A DNA stretch of 40,349 nucleotides, taken from Hondaea fermentalgiana. Taxonomy: Eukaryota; Sar; Bigyra; Thraustochytrida; Thraustochytriidae. The DNA is taken from assembly GCA_014084085.1 (NCBI GenBank), contig NPFB01000071.1:1-40349 (forward strand), in the 5' to 3' direction. Each line of letters starts with the position of its first letter. Within the stretch, counting starts at the first letter, position 1. A model generated the notes under the pieces. The model saw only the letters and a program-made list of their open reading frames with translations, was not told where the DNA came from and did no database searches. Made by a program: the position numbers and the translations under genes. Shown here piece by piece: positions 7,574 through 17,886 of this stretch.

Positions 7574-10207
7574 ATGCGGGCAATGGAGACCGCCCACCGT
7601 GCGATGGCCTGCGTTCTTGCGCTGGGAATAGTTGTCGCGGTTCTCAACCTGAAACTCGTCGACTCCAGATGGTTTGAGACAGGCGATGATCTGTTCAACG
7701 AGGCCCTGCGCTGGGAAGAGACGTTTACAGTGCCCTTTCAAGAAGCTAGTAGCGACACAACACTGCTTGGTGCGGGTGGTCCCTTCGCTCCGAGCAGCGC
7801 CGACGGTGTCGTCGGTCCTTCTGTCGTGCTCGTCATGGGCTGGGGTGATGCTGCTTGCCGCGCCGTGGCAGAAACCTTTGCAGACCATGTAAAATGGGCG
7901 GCACCTCTTGCGTACGAAGAGCATTTAGAGACGACAAAGAAGACCCTCCTTGCAGCACGCGCAGTCGTCGAGTACGTTGGCGACGTGTCACTTGGCGCAG
8001 AAGTAGAAGTTGCGCACAAACTCAAGCCCGAAATACGGCTTGCTGCTCAAGATGCCATTCGCGCCCTGCTGGCCGAGCTCGAGACCTTGAGCAAAAAAAA
8101 CGGGAACGTGGTGGCCGTTGTTCCTCACTTGGTCTTTCTCTGGCGCTTTGTGGATGAAGCTGTGAATTCTTCTTCTGCCCCTCCTTCTCCGCTCCCTCCT
8201 TTCCCTCCACGTAGCCAAGATCAGGAAAACGCGCACAAAGTATCACAGAGATCGCCCAACGTCAAATCGCCTCGCACAGGGGCGCACATCCGACCGGTTA
8301 TTGTCGTGGAAGACGGCCTTGCTGCCTCCTTTCGCGACAACGATCGCCTTGTAGACATTCTCGGCCCAAGTCTTGTCGACGAAGACGTGCTCGACACGAT
8401 TTGCATGCTACGGCTTCGACCTCGAGATCGCAACCTCACCGGCGACTTTGCAAGTACGAATCAGCGCCAATTTCGCGAGGCCATTTTTGCTGGAAAAATT
8501 TACACAAATGCTGCTGCGCAAAAAAACACTTTCGAAACGCCGCCCTGCCAGATCACAGATCTTCCACTGTTCCGAAACGCGATTATATGGTCAAAGGTTT
8601 CAGACGCACTTTTGCGCGCGCACCGCACACGCTTAGTACTGTCCACATCTAGCAGAGGTAGCATGAGTGCGACACTCCCTCTGATGCGCGTGCCGAGCCG
8701 CGATGCATGCAAGAGTATTCTCGAGCACCTTGCTTTTCGTGCAGCCTCGGAAGCGCATCCAGACTCTTCCGTAGACCACCATTTCAAACAAGCGTCGACA
8801 ATCTCGGTACCCAGCCAACCAACCTCGAGTCGTAAGCGCAAGCGTCGTAGCGGTAGCAGAGTCCAAAATGACGCAGCGAGTGAGCTCGTGAAAATATCTC
8901 CGTGCTCTCGCTTTAACGAATTTGCGGTGGAGCGCCTCACCACGCATCTCGCAGAGGATTTGGAGTTACTTCTTGACACCTCTATTCTGCAAGCCTTTGG
9001 GTATGAAACACCACTTTTGTCAAGATCGGCCCTTGCAAACTTGCCAAAGGCACTCCTGAGCGAAACGCAAATTGACGCAGGGTACTGTGAGGAGCAGGTT
9101 AATCTCAAGCGCCTCTCGCTTGAGCAGCGCACCAAGTTAACCTTTTCAGTTGCGCGCTGTCTTCCATCTTTCCTCATTATTGGGGCACAAAAGGCAGGAA
9201 CTGATGAACTCGGAGTCTGGCTCAACCAGATCATGTACGCGCGGCGCCTCGACGGAGGTGTCGAGATTCATTTCTTTGATTGCCTCGGCCGTGGTCGTGG
9301 GTGGCGCCGGCCCTCATGCGCTCGCGCGCGTCGAGCGATGATGCAAGCCGATACGCACGCAGGTCTGGAAAATCTCACCATCGCATTGGAAGCAGGGCAG
9401 AAGCGAGCGTTCGCCTGGAGCGAGCTTCGCAAGGAGTCCATTTACCTATCATCGTGGTGGAAACAATACCTGTCGCTTTGCAATCTTTTCTACACCGCCT
9501 ATGCCCGCAGGTCAATGACGTTTGAAAAGTCGCCAGCTTACATGGATCTCAGCCACCCGATGGACATAGTGCGGATGCTTCCATCGGCAAAACTTGTGTT
9601 TATGGTTCGCGATCCCGTCTTGCGTTTCGTGTCCTCTTATTTCCAAATGTGCAGTGGCATGTATCAAGCGCTGGACAATTGCACATATATTGACCTTCGC
9701 TCTCGATTTGATGTACTCCATCGGGAATTCGACCCTGAATCAATCTCTCATCAAATTGGTGATGCCTCAGTCGACTATTTTGTGCGTCGCGGCCTGGCTC
9801 ATTCCATGTATGCCCACTGGCTTCAAAAGTGGAGGGCTGCTTTCCCGGACGAGCAAATCATGCTCGTCTTCTCGGAACACTTTCGAAACTTTCCACAAGG
9901 CGTCATTTTTGCAATTGAGTCCTTTCTGGGGCTTCGGTTGCCCAGACAGCATCATTACTTCCGGCCACATAAGAACAAACAAGGCTTCTACGTTCTTGGT
10001 GAGTATTCAAAGGCGAATAATCCATCGCATAAGTCTGATCCACCCAGCGACTTTCTCCACGCACTGCGCGCATTCTACAGGCCGCATAATACGGCCTTGC
10101 GCCGTCTCATAGACGAGTCAGGCATTCATTGGCGTCCTCTACAAGAGGTGCCGAAGGATTACAAGGCTGACTTTTCTCTCCCATCTTGGCTCGCCAAGGC
10201 GGACTGA
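7574..10207 (+). CDS. Membrane-anchored PAPS-dependent sulfotransferase-like protein with a long N-terminal extension
   Basis: Encodes 877 residues from the first in-frame ATG (7574); the frame is open back to a TTG at 7502. A hydrophobic segment near residues 10-27 looks like a type II signal anchor, so the enzyme probably acts in the Golgi lumen. The C-terminal 350 residues carry sulfotransferase signatures. These are the 5'-phosphosulfate loop IGAQKAGTDEL (about 534), FEKSPAYMD (about 650) and the 3'-phosphate motif FMVRDPVLRFVSSYF (about 677) with its conserved Arg and Ser. This resembles heparan-sulfate-type (Sulfotransfer_1) enzymes that transfer sulfate from PAPS to carbohydrate. The first 500 residues match no family I recognise and contain a low-complexity basic stretch (KRKRR, near 420). 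It follows three GT8 genes, suggesting work on the same glycan. Confidence 0.82.
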   Translation: MRAMETAHRAMACVLALGIVVAVLNLKLVDSRWFETGDDLFNEALRWEETFTVPFQEASSDTTLLGAGGPFAPSSADGVVGPSVVLVMGWGDAACRAVAETFADHVKWAAPLAYEEHLETTKKTLLAARAVVEYVGDVSLGAEVEVAHKLKPEIRLAAQDAIRALLAELETLSKKNGNVVAVVPHLVFLWRFVDEAVNSSSAPPSPLPPFPPRSQDQENAHKVSQRSPNVKSPRTGAHIRPVIVVEDGLAASFRDNDRLVDILGPSLVDEDVLDTICMLRLRPRDRNLTGDFASTNQRQFREAIFAGKIYTNAAAQKNTFETPPCQITDLPLFRNAIIWSKVSDALLRAHRTRLVLSTSSRGSMSATLPLMRVPSRDACKSILEHLAFRAASEAHPDSSVDHHFKQASTISVPSQPTSSRKRKRRSGSRVQNDAASELVKISPCSRFNEFAVERLTTHLAEDLELLLDTSILQAFGYETPLLSRSALANLPKALLSETQIDAGYCEEQVNLKRLSLEQRTKLTFSVARCLPSFLIIGAQKAGTDELGVWLNQIMYARRLDGGVEIHFFDCLGRGRGWRRPSCARARRAMMQADTHAGLENLTIALEAGQKRAFAWSELRKESIYLSSWWKQYLSLCNLFYTAYARRSMTFEKSPAYMDLSHPMDIVRMLPSAKLVFMVRDPVLRFVSSYFQMCSGMYQALDNCTYIDLRSRFDVLHREFDPESISHQIGDASVDYFVRRGLAHSMYAHWLQKWRAAFPDEQIMLVFSEHFRNFPQGVIFAIESFLGLRLPRQHHYFRPHKNKQGFYVLGEYSKANNPSHKSDPPSDFLHALRAFYRPHNTALRRLIDESGIHWRPLQEVPKDYKADFSLPSWLAKAD

Positions 10208-10710
10208 CTTTGTGTAGAATAATTGAACTGACGTGTCTCTGAGTTTGAAGAGTATTTTTTTTTGGGGGGGGGTGCAATAGTCTGTGAATTGATAACGCAC
10301 CCTTGAAAAAATGGTATAGATGCTCATCGCAATACCTGTTATGATGTGTGTGTGCACCCACGTGATAGTCACAGGGTTGGATCGTGCACGATAACGATGC
10401 GGACTATAACGGGTCTTCAGCGTCAGCCAAAGTCTCAGTGCACTTGTACGAAGTGATTGACACGAAAGCAACGACGGGTGAGGCCTATCGGAGCATAACC
10501 ATCAAAACTTGGGACGTTCTTGTTGGAGGGGACCTAAGATGTCTGCACCAAGGAAAGGTTTTCAATGGTCTTCGTGACAAATGTTGTTTTCTTATTACAT
10601 GTCGCAGTGTCGTCAATAATCTTGTCAGAATCTCTAGACCAGGAATTGCTGAAGTTGAAAGATCATTTCGATGATTCCCTTTTTCTTTTCTATTTTTCCG
10701 GATTAGTGGA
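10208..10710. other. Convergent 3' intergenic region (sulfotransferase / DLEC1-like)
   Basis: The region lies between two convergent stop codons and should hold both 3' UTRs. It contains a T9 tract directly followed by a G9 tract (10255-10272). A 96-codon frame at 10384-10674 starts with GTG and matches nothing I know. Confidence 0.55.
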
Positions 10711-13700
10711 CTAGAAGCTGGGCGCTGGGAGCGGCCGCACCGACGTGTCGTGACACTCCTCGTATGAGCCTGTTCCGCGCACAACAATGTCAAAATCCAA
10801 GCCTGCGTCAACAGCAAATCTGAATTTGGTCTCGTGGAAACCCTGCCGAGAAGGACTGAAGCAGAGGCTGATAGCCAGGGGTACTCGCTTTCCCTTGGAA
10901 TCAAAGCCTTTTGGCATGCACCCCTGCGCCGAAGACAGTGGCAGCGTCGGGCCGGCGAGGACGCCGCTTTCGATGTCAAACGACCAGCACGAAGGGTCAT
11001 CAATAGTCTCGGGGTTGTTCGGGCTACTGATTCCAGCACGAGCTTTCTTCGGCACGTGGGATACGCGCCAGCTCGCAGGGACCACAGTCGGGTTAGTCAT
11101 ATACAGTACCGTGCGTGTTGTTGTCTCTACGTGCACATGCCCAAAATCAAAGACTGCAGGTGCTAAAAGCACCGCAGGAGATACAACAGTGCCTTCGAGA
11201 TCGATGCCCTGGTGCTCTCCATTGTGAAAATATATATCGAGTGCTCCCAGATACGTCGTTCTGAGCACGTCGTTGGGATCATGCGCCAATTTGCTGACGA
11301 GCTCCGCAGGTTGGAAGCGCAGTGTCAGCGCCAGCGTAGCGCCAGGCGGAAGACCAGCCTCCTGACCCTGTGCAAGAACCTCCGGAGGCACCACTTCGCG
11401 GAGCTGAGCGAGTTCGCGACCGGGCAGCGCCGCCGTGGAAGCGCTCGTTGTGCGTAGCTCGTCAAGTACGAAGGGTGGCTCTGTGCGTACAACGCAGCAT
11501 GTGTGCGTAGCTGTAGAATTTGTAAATGTCAGCGTTTTGAAAAATGATCCGTGATCTCGTGCTCTCGTAGACCATGCCACAAAACCTAGAAATGCGCGCC
11601 CTTGAGGCCCGCGCTTCGCGCGGTCCAGCTCAAGGCAAGGTTTCGCCGAATGTGCCCCGAGGTGGATCCGTTCAAAGTCTCGCAAAGGTGCCCGTGTTGC
11701 AGCACCTGCTGGGGGACTCATATTTCGAGATGCGCGCGAGTCTCGAGAGGCTGTCCTTTCTCCATTGCAATGTTCTGCACCTTGTACGGTACCTATTGAG
11801 CTTGCAAGCAATTCTGTGGCAAGGTTGTCGAGCGTGAGAATCGAAACTGCCGCTCCGTCATCGTCCACGGACTTGAGATGGGCTTCATCGACCCAGTCGG
11901 CGTCGGCGATCATAATTGCTGCAACCTCTGCCTCCTCGGCTGAATCAGGGAAAAAGGTGACCCGGAAACTTCCGCTTGCATACGGCCTTATTTGCAATGT
12001 GTGCGGTTCCACCACAAAAGGCGGGGCTTTACTGAGATCTGCGTGCGGACGGAGCTTTACATGAACGCGTGCGTCGATGTCTTCTGCCATTTTATGCTCA
12101 TCAAAAGCTATGGATGTCTCCAAGAGATCTGCTTTTGGACCCCGCTTGGCCACGACGCGCCACGACACCTTGGCAGCCACTGGTCCATTGTTGGAAACCT
12201 TGATGACTTTGTAAACAGGTTCGGTACCCACAAGCGGATGACCAAAATGAAGTCTTGATTCGCCCTGGCGCTTGACAAGGCCAACTGTGTTTGAAGCCAG
12301 ACAGAGTGGTGAACCCTGGACAGACGCTTTGATTGGCGCCACGCTGGGATTGAGGCCGTCCACAAGACAATGCAATTCGCTTCTGTATCGACCAGGCATG
12401 TTGTTGAAGCAGTAGACGTCAATGATTACCGCCTGCCAGGGGCGCAGCATCCCAGTCTTTGGTAGCGCAAGAAAGGCCACGCCCCGCCCCGCAGAGAGGA
12501 CCTCGCGATCCTCAAACGCTTGTACCTTAGCTTCGATATACTTGCGCCCACTTTTGCTGGCATAAACGCTCCACTCCTCGTGCGCACTGCCAAGCTTTGC
12601 CACAGTTTGTCCGGCATGGGAGATCGATTTTGAAGATTTTCCAGGCGAAGTTGGAGAATTATTCTCGTCATCGGGTGTTGTAAGCGAGCGGGGGACTGTC
12701 TTTGCCGCAAAGGCCTTGATGACAACCTCGTACTTTGTAGTGATTGCCGAATGATTAGCAATGCAGAGGCGCAGGCGCTTTCGCTTGCAAAGCTCAAGAT
12801 CACTGCCGAAATCCAGAGCAGGGACACCCGTATTGCTCGCGCTGCTGCCACTGGTGCCGGAAGCAGTGGCAGCAGCGCCACTACCACTAGCACTGCTTCC
12901 TTTCGATGCAGCGGTGCCGCCAAGAGCGCCTTCTAAAGTCGGTGGGCGACCAGGAGCCATGTCCACAGCAGACACCTCTGGACCTACCAAGCTATAAGCA
13001 ACGACGAGTCCGCGCACAAGAGAGTGCAGCGAAAATCCCAGAGGCACAGGCATGCCTTCAACTTCGCAGGCAAACAAGCTTGCAACGCGTCCTGGTTTGA
13101 TGCCTTCGAAAGTGACCACTATATCACGAGACTCCTTTGGCTTGAGTGTTCCTTCGCGACAAGAGAAACGCACATCGTATGCTCGAGATATGGCTCTTTC
13201 ATCTGCAGCCTTTTCATCCGCGCTTGTGCCGTCGTCACAAGAGGGTTCTACCCAGCGGAAAGGAGCGGCCAAATTGGACAGATTAACCAAGCGAACTGTG
13301 CGCGACACAGGCACAGTAACATACGTCGTCCCAAATTCGAGCTTGCATTGGTGATTGTCCTCACTCACCTGAAGAAACACGTTGGGAGACTGAATCTCTG
13401 CTCGAAGGTTAATGAAAAGGGTCGAGCTGTGTTGTACGCGGACGCTCCAACATTTGCGCATGCGCTCTGGCGTATAACTCGCCTCGCAGATAACGCAAAC
13501 GGTCCGCGCTGCCTGCGGAGCGAGCGAAAAGGTGGACCCGTTGGTGATTGATATGCGCGCCGTATCTTCCTTGGCGTCTGTGCTATCTTGGGTGACTTCT
13601 TGCAGACTCACCTGAGCACTGGAACTTGTGGACGTGTTGCGAATAACAAAGTTTGTCTCTGAAGACTTGCCAACGCCGATCAACCCAAAATCGACTTCTC

Positions 13701-16700
13701 TTGCTTCCAGAACGACACTCGGGCCGATAACGTCAGCGTTAATGCAGAGCCAATGAGTGGAGGGACGCCCATTTAGATTGCAACAAAGACTATGGCACAA
13801 AACTCCCGCCGATCGTGGCACGAAAGCAAAGCGTACCTTTGTCTTCTCATTCGGAGCCAATTGCACGTGTGAAGGAATCGGCGTGAATGTACTTCTACCA
13901 TGATCGCCCACGTCGAGATTAGACCACGAAATACTCACGACGCAATCGCTCGTGTTGTGTATCGTTGTCGATACCTCACCTTGCTGGTCTGCAAGCAAGG
14001 GTCGGCGGAGCTTTATTTGGGCGCTTGGCGCAAAGCTCACACTGGCAGGCTTACTCCCACCCGTCAGAGTCAGTCGGGAGCAGGGAACACTGCGCAGGCC
14101 GTCGTCAGATGCAGACGCTCCCCGCTTCGTTGATGAACGCTTGAGCTGGCGCGACGAAGCACCGTCCACAGCGCAAGGGGGGATGTTGTCGATGACAAGC
14201 TGCGCAAGAGCGCGATGGATGCAAGCTGCTCTCCTCGTGCCGACCGGAGAAAATCTGAGGGTAAAATTCTGTTCTGCGCCGGGCTCCAGGGTGCCTGCCT
14301 TGGGCTCGATCGCAAAATCCTCGGAAGCCCTGGCGCGTACGTCTCTAATGGTCCAATGAAAGTTCAATGCAATGGGCGTTGGGTTGAGATACGAGATTGA
14401 ATTGTGAGTTGTACCACCACTCGTGATGCTGCCAAAATCGAGAGCTCGAGGGGGGGGAAGCAATGCCTTTCGGCTTATATCAAGCTGGCGGTTCCCCACG
14501 CGAGAGATTTCAATTTTCACCTGACAGCTGGCCGCGCGGACTGTCACGAGCTGGACTTGACAATTGTCGCAGACTATTAGAAATGTAGCGTTCATTGATC
14601 CTACTGTCTGTGGAGCAAAACGAACGTGCAAGGCGGTTTCCTGGCCCGTGACGAGATCGAACTGTTTGGGCAAAACTGTAAATACCCCGCCTTGAAGCTG
14701 CAAATCATTCCCTGTATCTTCGTCTGCATTTGCGTGCATACCTTTTGCTGCCCACTCGCCTTCAGAAACGAGGCGAAAACGCGCGGGCCCTCCCTGATTC
14801 GAAAACGGAAAGGTGCGAGACAGGCGCGTGCCGACGAAGCACGAGCCCGCATTCAGATCTCGCGACAGAGAGAGTCTGGGCGGTGTGCGGCGAGCAACAA
14901 GTGCAATGCGGAAGCGCTCAGTCTCTGTACAAACAGTCACAAAGTCGCGATAATCTGCCAGCGAATCGGCACAGAACGCAATGCGCAGATGGCAAGACAT
15001 ACCTGGCGCCACGACAGAGGCTGTCGACGGGAATTCGGCGTCTGCAATCGAAAAGTACTTGCTCGTTGGTGGTAGGAAACGGAGCCCACGAGAGACACAC
15101 GCCACGTTGACAATCTTCAGCAAACACTCTTGTGGCTCGTTGACCTCATAATCTGTAAAGAACGCGAACCCAGGATCGACATTGAAGCTGAAGCTTAGTT
15201 CGGGTGATCCGTGCAAGTTCTCCTTCAGCTTGCTGCCTTCAGCTTTGATGTCAGCAATATGAGCGAGCCCGCACGCGTCGGCATTTGCAGTACTTGCTTT
15301 GTTCGTTTGCAACACCGACGATTCGTCGAGAAAGCCTACGTCCCAGGACTCTTCGAGCTGCTTCACTTCATCGGCTGCAAACGTCGGCGGCTCGGAAAGG
15401 TCTTTGTTAAGTAATGATGCGCGCCAATCGCGTGTAGCTCGCGTGGTGAGTGTAAAGCGAGGATTCTTCAGGAAAGCAATTTGCTTTTTCATACGCGCCA
15501 AGAGTTCCATGTTGGCTTGCATAGTCTCCGAGGTCATCTGCGGTGCTTTGCTGAGAAGTTCGCTGCGTCGCTTTTCTGCCTCCTCTTGCCGCTGAAATCG
15601 TTCTGCCTCTTCGGGAGACAATTCGCTTCTCTCGTCCTCGTTGACGTTTTCGAAGCTCTCCTGGTTTCCATTAGCTTGCTCTCTCGCACGTGGATCATCC
15701 GTGTCGCGAGCTTTGTACTTTGCCTTTGCAGCCATCAGCGCCTTCGCCTTGCTTCGCTCTTTTGGTAAAAGGTAGTTGGGTGTGGAAGGGCGCATCTCGC
15801 AAGCTTTGTCCTCACCCCGTGTGACCTGTCCACGCTTATAGAGCTCATTTTCTTCGTTGGCGTCAAGCAGACGGTTCACATTGATTAGATGAGCGCTCAT
15901 CTCTCCAAATTCGCGTAATTTCTGGGCATTAATCGCATAGTGGCTCGGACCGAGTGGAAACTCTGCGCCAACAAGAAGGCCTTTGCTGTAAACTTCATCA
16001 GCAACCTCCTGGTCGGCAGCAGCGGCCCGACCCCTTTCCGCTTCGAGAAAAATCTCAAGCTGCTTGGCTTGATCAAGCTCGTCGCGCAGGTCGCCTTCAA
16101 TGACGCCAATTTCAGCTTGTAGCCCTTCCTCGGCAAGGGCCCCGCCGTCGAATCCCAGCACATCCTTGACGCAGCAGTTTTGCTCCGCCAGTAAAGTAGT
16201 ACTTTGTCGATCCACATTTGCTGACTCGTCAGGCTGCTGATCCTCGACACTCGTCGCTGCATCGCCTGCGTCACTGGAGTCCTCGCCTTCAGGTTGGAGG
16301 GACCGCTGATCGAGTGACTCTCCAGTGGTGTTGTTCTCTTCATTGTCCACATTGTCTGAAAGCTCAGACTCTGCCTCGTGAACATTGTCATCTTCGTCCG
16401 GACTTTCGTCGATGTCTTCTCGGCTCTTGCCCATCCCTTGCTCTGGGCTATGCATAGGGAGCTCTTCCTCAACATCGTAAAAGTCCTTGAAGGTCTTTTT
16501 CAGAACGTGATCAAGTGCACCAACAAGGCCTGTGGCAGCGTTTACGGGAGCAGGTGCTGCTTTTGGAGAGGTTTCTGGCGCTTCAGCACCTTCTTGAAAA
16601 TCTCTCTCCTCGTTCGCAAGGTCTCGGCCTCCTTCCTCTCTCTCAACGACAGGGAGAACATCCGCCCCATCGTCGTTCTCCTGGGCCTTTTCCTGCAATC

Positions 16701-16707
16701 CGTCCAT
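10711..16707 (-). CDS. DLEC1/CFAP81-like ciliary central-apparatus protein with ASH/MSP-type repeats
   Basis: Encodes 1998 residues from ATG at 16707 to TAG. The first 440 or so are acidic and charged, then the DLEC1-type FLKNPRF motif appears near 430. Residues 510-650 follow the DLEC1 pattern closely: FTDYEV, a LPPTSKYFSI stretch, VAPGMSCHLRIAF, and ARRTPPRLSL. Further immunoglobulin-like ASH/MSP/PapD-type modules are marked by LDFG-type strand starts near 755 (DFGSITSGG), 1004 (DFGLIGVG), 1300 (DFGSDLEL), 1486 (HFGHPLVG) and 1856 (DFGHVHVE). Such repeats occur in HYDIN, CFAP65 and DLEC1. The N-terminal match favours DLEC1, which in Chlamydomonas (FAP81) belongs to the C1 side of the central pair. 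Human DLEC1 is somewhat shorter (about 1750 residues); the extra length is mostly the acidic N-terminus and a Ser/Gly/Ala-rich linker near 1270-1295. Confidence 0.8.
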   Translation of the reverse strand: MDGLQEKAQENDDGADVLPVVEREEGGRDLANEERDFQEGAEAPETSPKAAPAPVNAATGLVGALDHVLKKTFKDFYDVEEELPMHSPEQGMGKSREDIDESPDEDDNVHEAESELSDNVDNEENNTTGESLDQRSLQPEGEDSSDAGDAATSVEDQQPDESANVDRQSTTLLAEQNCCVKDVLGFDGGALAEEGLQAEIGVIEGDLRDELDQAKQLEIFLEAERGRAAAADQEVADEVYSKGLLVGAEFPLGPSHYAINAQKLREFGEMSAHLINVNRLLDANEENELYKRGQVTRGEDKACEMRPSTPNYLLPKERSKAKALMAAKAKYKARDTDDPRAREQANGNQESFENVNEDERSELSPEEAERFQRQEEAEKRRSELLSKAPQMTSETMQANMELLARMKKQIAFLKNPRFTLTTRATRDWRASLLNKDLSEPPTFAADEVKQLEESWDVGFLDESSVLQTNKASTANADACGLAHIADIKAEGSKLKENLHGSPELSFSFNVDPGFAFFTDYEVNEPQECLLKIVNVACVSRGLRFLPPTSKYFSIADAEFPSTASVVAPGMSCHLRIAFCADSLADYRDFVTVCTETERFRIALVARRTPPRLSLSRDLNAGSCFVGTRLSRTFPFSNQGGPARFRLVSEGEWAAKGMHANADEDTGNDLQLQGGVFTVLPKQFDLVTGQETALHVRFAPQTVGSMNATFLIVCDNCQVQLVTVRAASCQVKIEISRVGNRQLDISRKALLPPPRALDFGSITSGGTTHNSISYLNPTPIALNFHWTIRDVRARASEDFAIEPKAGTLEPGAEQNFTLRFSPVGTRRAACIHRALAQLVIDNIPPCAVDGASSRQLKRSSTKRGASASDDGLRSVPCSRLTLTGGSKPASVSFAPSAQIKLRRPLLADQQGEVSTTIHNTSDCVVSISWSNLDVGDHGRSTFTPIPSHVQLAPNEKTKVRFAFVPRSAGVLCHSLCCNLNGRPSTHWLCINADVIGPSVVLEAREVDFGLIGVGKSSETNFVIRNTSTSSSAQVSLQEVTQDSTDAKEDTARISITNGSTFSLAPQAARTVCVICEASYTPERMRKCWSVRVQHSSTLFINLRAEIQSPNVFLQVSEDNHQCKLEFGTTYVTVPVSRTVRLVNLSNLAAPFRWVEPSCDDGTSADEKAADERAISRAYDVRFSCREGTLKPKESRDIVVTFEGIKPGRVASLFACEVEGMPVPLGFSLHSLVRGLVVAYSLVGPEVSAVDMAPGRPPTLEGALGGTAASKGSSASGSGAAATASGTSGSSASNTGVPALDFGSDLELCKRKRLRLCIANHSAITTKYEVVIKAFAAKTVPRSLTTPDDENNSPTSPGKSSKSISHAGQTVAKLGSAHEEWSVYASKSGRKYIEAKVQAFEDREVLSAGRGVAFLALPKTGMLRPWQAVIIDVYCFNNMPGRYRSELHCLVDGLNPSVAPIKASVQGSPLCLASNTVGLVKRQGESRLHFGHPLVGTEPVYKVIKVSNNGPVAAKVSWRVVAKRGPKADLLETSIAFDEHKMAEDIDARVHVKLRPHADLSKAPPFVVEPHTLQIRPYASGSFRVTFFPDSAEEAEVAAIMIADADWVDEAHLKSVDDDGAAVSILTLDNLATELLASSIGTVQGAEHCNGERTASRDSRASRNMSPPAGAATRAPLRDFERIHLGAHSAKPCLELDRAKRGPQGRAFLGFVAWSTRARDHGSFFKTLTFTNSTATHTCCVVRTEPPFVLDELRTTSASTAALPGRELAQLREVVPPEVLAQGQEAGLPPGATLALTLRFQPAELVSKLAHDPNDVLRTTYLGALDIYFHNGEHQGIDLEGTVVSPAVLLAPAVFDFGHVHVETTTRTVLYMTNPTVVPASWRVSHVPKKARAGISSPNNPETIDDPSCWSFDIESGVLAGPTLPLSSAQGCMPKGFDSKGKRVPLAISLCFSPSRQGFHETKFRFAVDAGLDFDIVVRGTGSYEECHDTSVRPLPAPSF

Positions 16708-16909
16708 CCTGTTCGGCGCGAGCTTACGATTGTGAACTGCTATGGCCTTGCGGACAACGTGAGCTTATGCCCTGCTGTCTGCTCATCCGCGCCCGCATAC
16801 ACCGACCATTTCGCATAACTTCTGTATCGAAATGGTGAAGGATGGAGCTATGTTGCCGTTGCGAGTACACACCACAGGCACACTCTGCACTATGGTCCAG
16901 CGTAGGGCA

Positions 16910-16936
16910 TAGGCCTAGCTAGGCCTATGTAGGCCT
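16910..16936. promoter_or_regulatory. Cluster of TAGGCCTA octamers upstream of the DLEC1-like gene
   Basis: Two exact palindromes (16910-16917, 16920-16927) and one near copy (16930-16937) lie about 200-230 bp upstream of the DLEC1-like start. The repeated 8-bp palindrome in upstream DNA suggests a dimeric transcription-factor site or a short dispersed repeat. Confidence 0.4.
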
Positions 16937-17463
16937 TGGAACGACAAGGTGCTCGCTGCAATCACAAAAACAAGAAGCGAGGCGTAGGTTCAGGGCCTAT
17001 ACCGGGCCAGAGAGAGGCGCCATCGATTGTTTCATTTATGTTAGTCGTGCTCTTTCTCTAATTTTTATTTTTGGGGGGGGGAAGGTCCAGCGCCGTAGTC
17101 GATGGTCTTAAATTTGCGTCCTGCTTGGACAGGTTTTGAGCAAGCGTCTTCCCTCAAGAAGACAGAAATTAAAAAAAAGAAAATTGACGCCCACGCAATG
17201 AGTTGAGAAACGAAAGGTTGCCGCTGGTTCTGTCTTGCCGCATGTTGAAAAGATTGAGATTGCGCCGACGGCCAAGCAAAACGTATTCTCCGCCCGCGAC
17301 GACTGAAGCCACTTTTGTGGCACGTTCGCTCTTTGGCGATCTAAAGCGAACGGCCAAGCCAAGTTACTTTGATGTGCAAGAGAAAACCATGAAAGGTTCT
17401 GACAGACAGATTTTCAGTAAAAATCGTGTTTTGTGAATAATCTTCACCTTTCCAGGCCGGAAT

Positions 17464-17886
17464 TAGGCCTATCTCATTGCGAAGGGGAGCAGCGACAAGC
17501 TAACGCCAGTATTCTATTACTTGGTGCATCTGCTTTCCTCACTTGCTAATCGGCTCGCTCGTCTGCCTTCATTGGGATTTCATTGTTCGTGTGTGCTCCC
17601 AAGTGGATTTGACCTGACACGGAAGAATGCCTCGATCCTGTCTATACACGGTGACGGGTTGATCATGGTCCCTTCTTGGGGTTTTCCATCCAGTCATGCT
17701 GTAGAGATAGATAGATGCCCAAGAGGCGAACGAGCAACTCGACGTCGACTCGTCCCGTCCTTTGCCGCCTGATGGCTCGCTTTCCTACCGCCTTCGTTGA
17801 GTCTCCAAGTAGGCCTAGTTTTTTCCCCTGCCGGGGATAACCCTTACTTTCTTTAGCAAGTAGGTCTATGTCTAGGCGTAGGCCTA
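17464..17886. promoter_or_regulatory. Three further TAGGCCTA octamers
   Basis: Exact octamers occur at 17464-17471, 17810-17817 and 17879-17886. The last two frame a CTAGGCGTAGGC-type degenerate stretch. They lie 530-950 bp upstream of the giant gene's first ATG. Confidence 0.4.

Noticed and set aside
8500..9234. 244-codon minus-strand frame inside the sulfotransferase gene
   Set aside because: It is a shadow frame with Ser/Arg-rich translation and no domain; the sense strand carries clear sulfotransferase motifs.
10384..10674. 96-codon frame in the 3' region after the sulfotransferase
   Set aside because: It starts with GTG and shows no similarity to anything known; it is most likely 3' UTR.
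10711..16707. Assignment of the ASH-repeat protein to HYDIN, CFAP47 or CFAP65
   Set aside because: HYDIN and CFAP47 are far longer, and the N-terminal motifs (FLKNPRF, FTDYEV, LPPTSKYFSI, VAPGMSCHL) fit DLEC1 best; repeat regions alone would not discriminate.
17242..17436. 64-codon ATG frame between the DLEC1-like and giant genes
   Set aside because: The product is short, basic and low in information, with no recognisable motif or partner.
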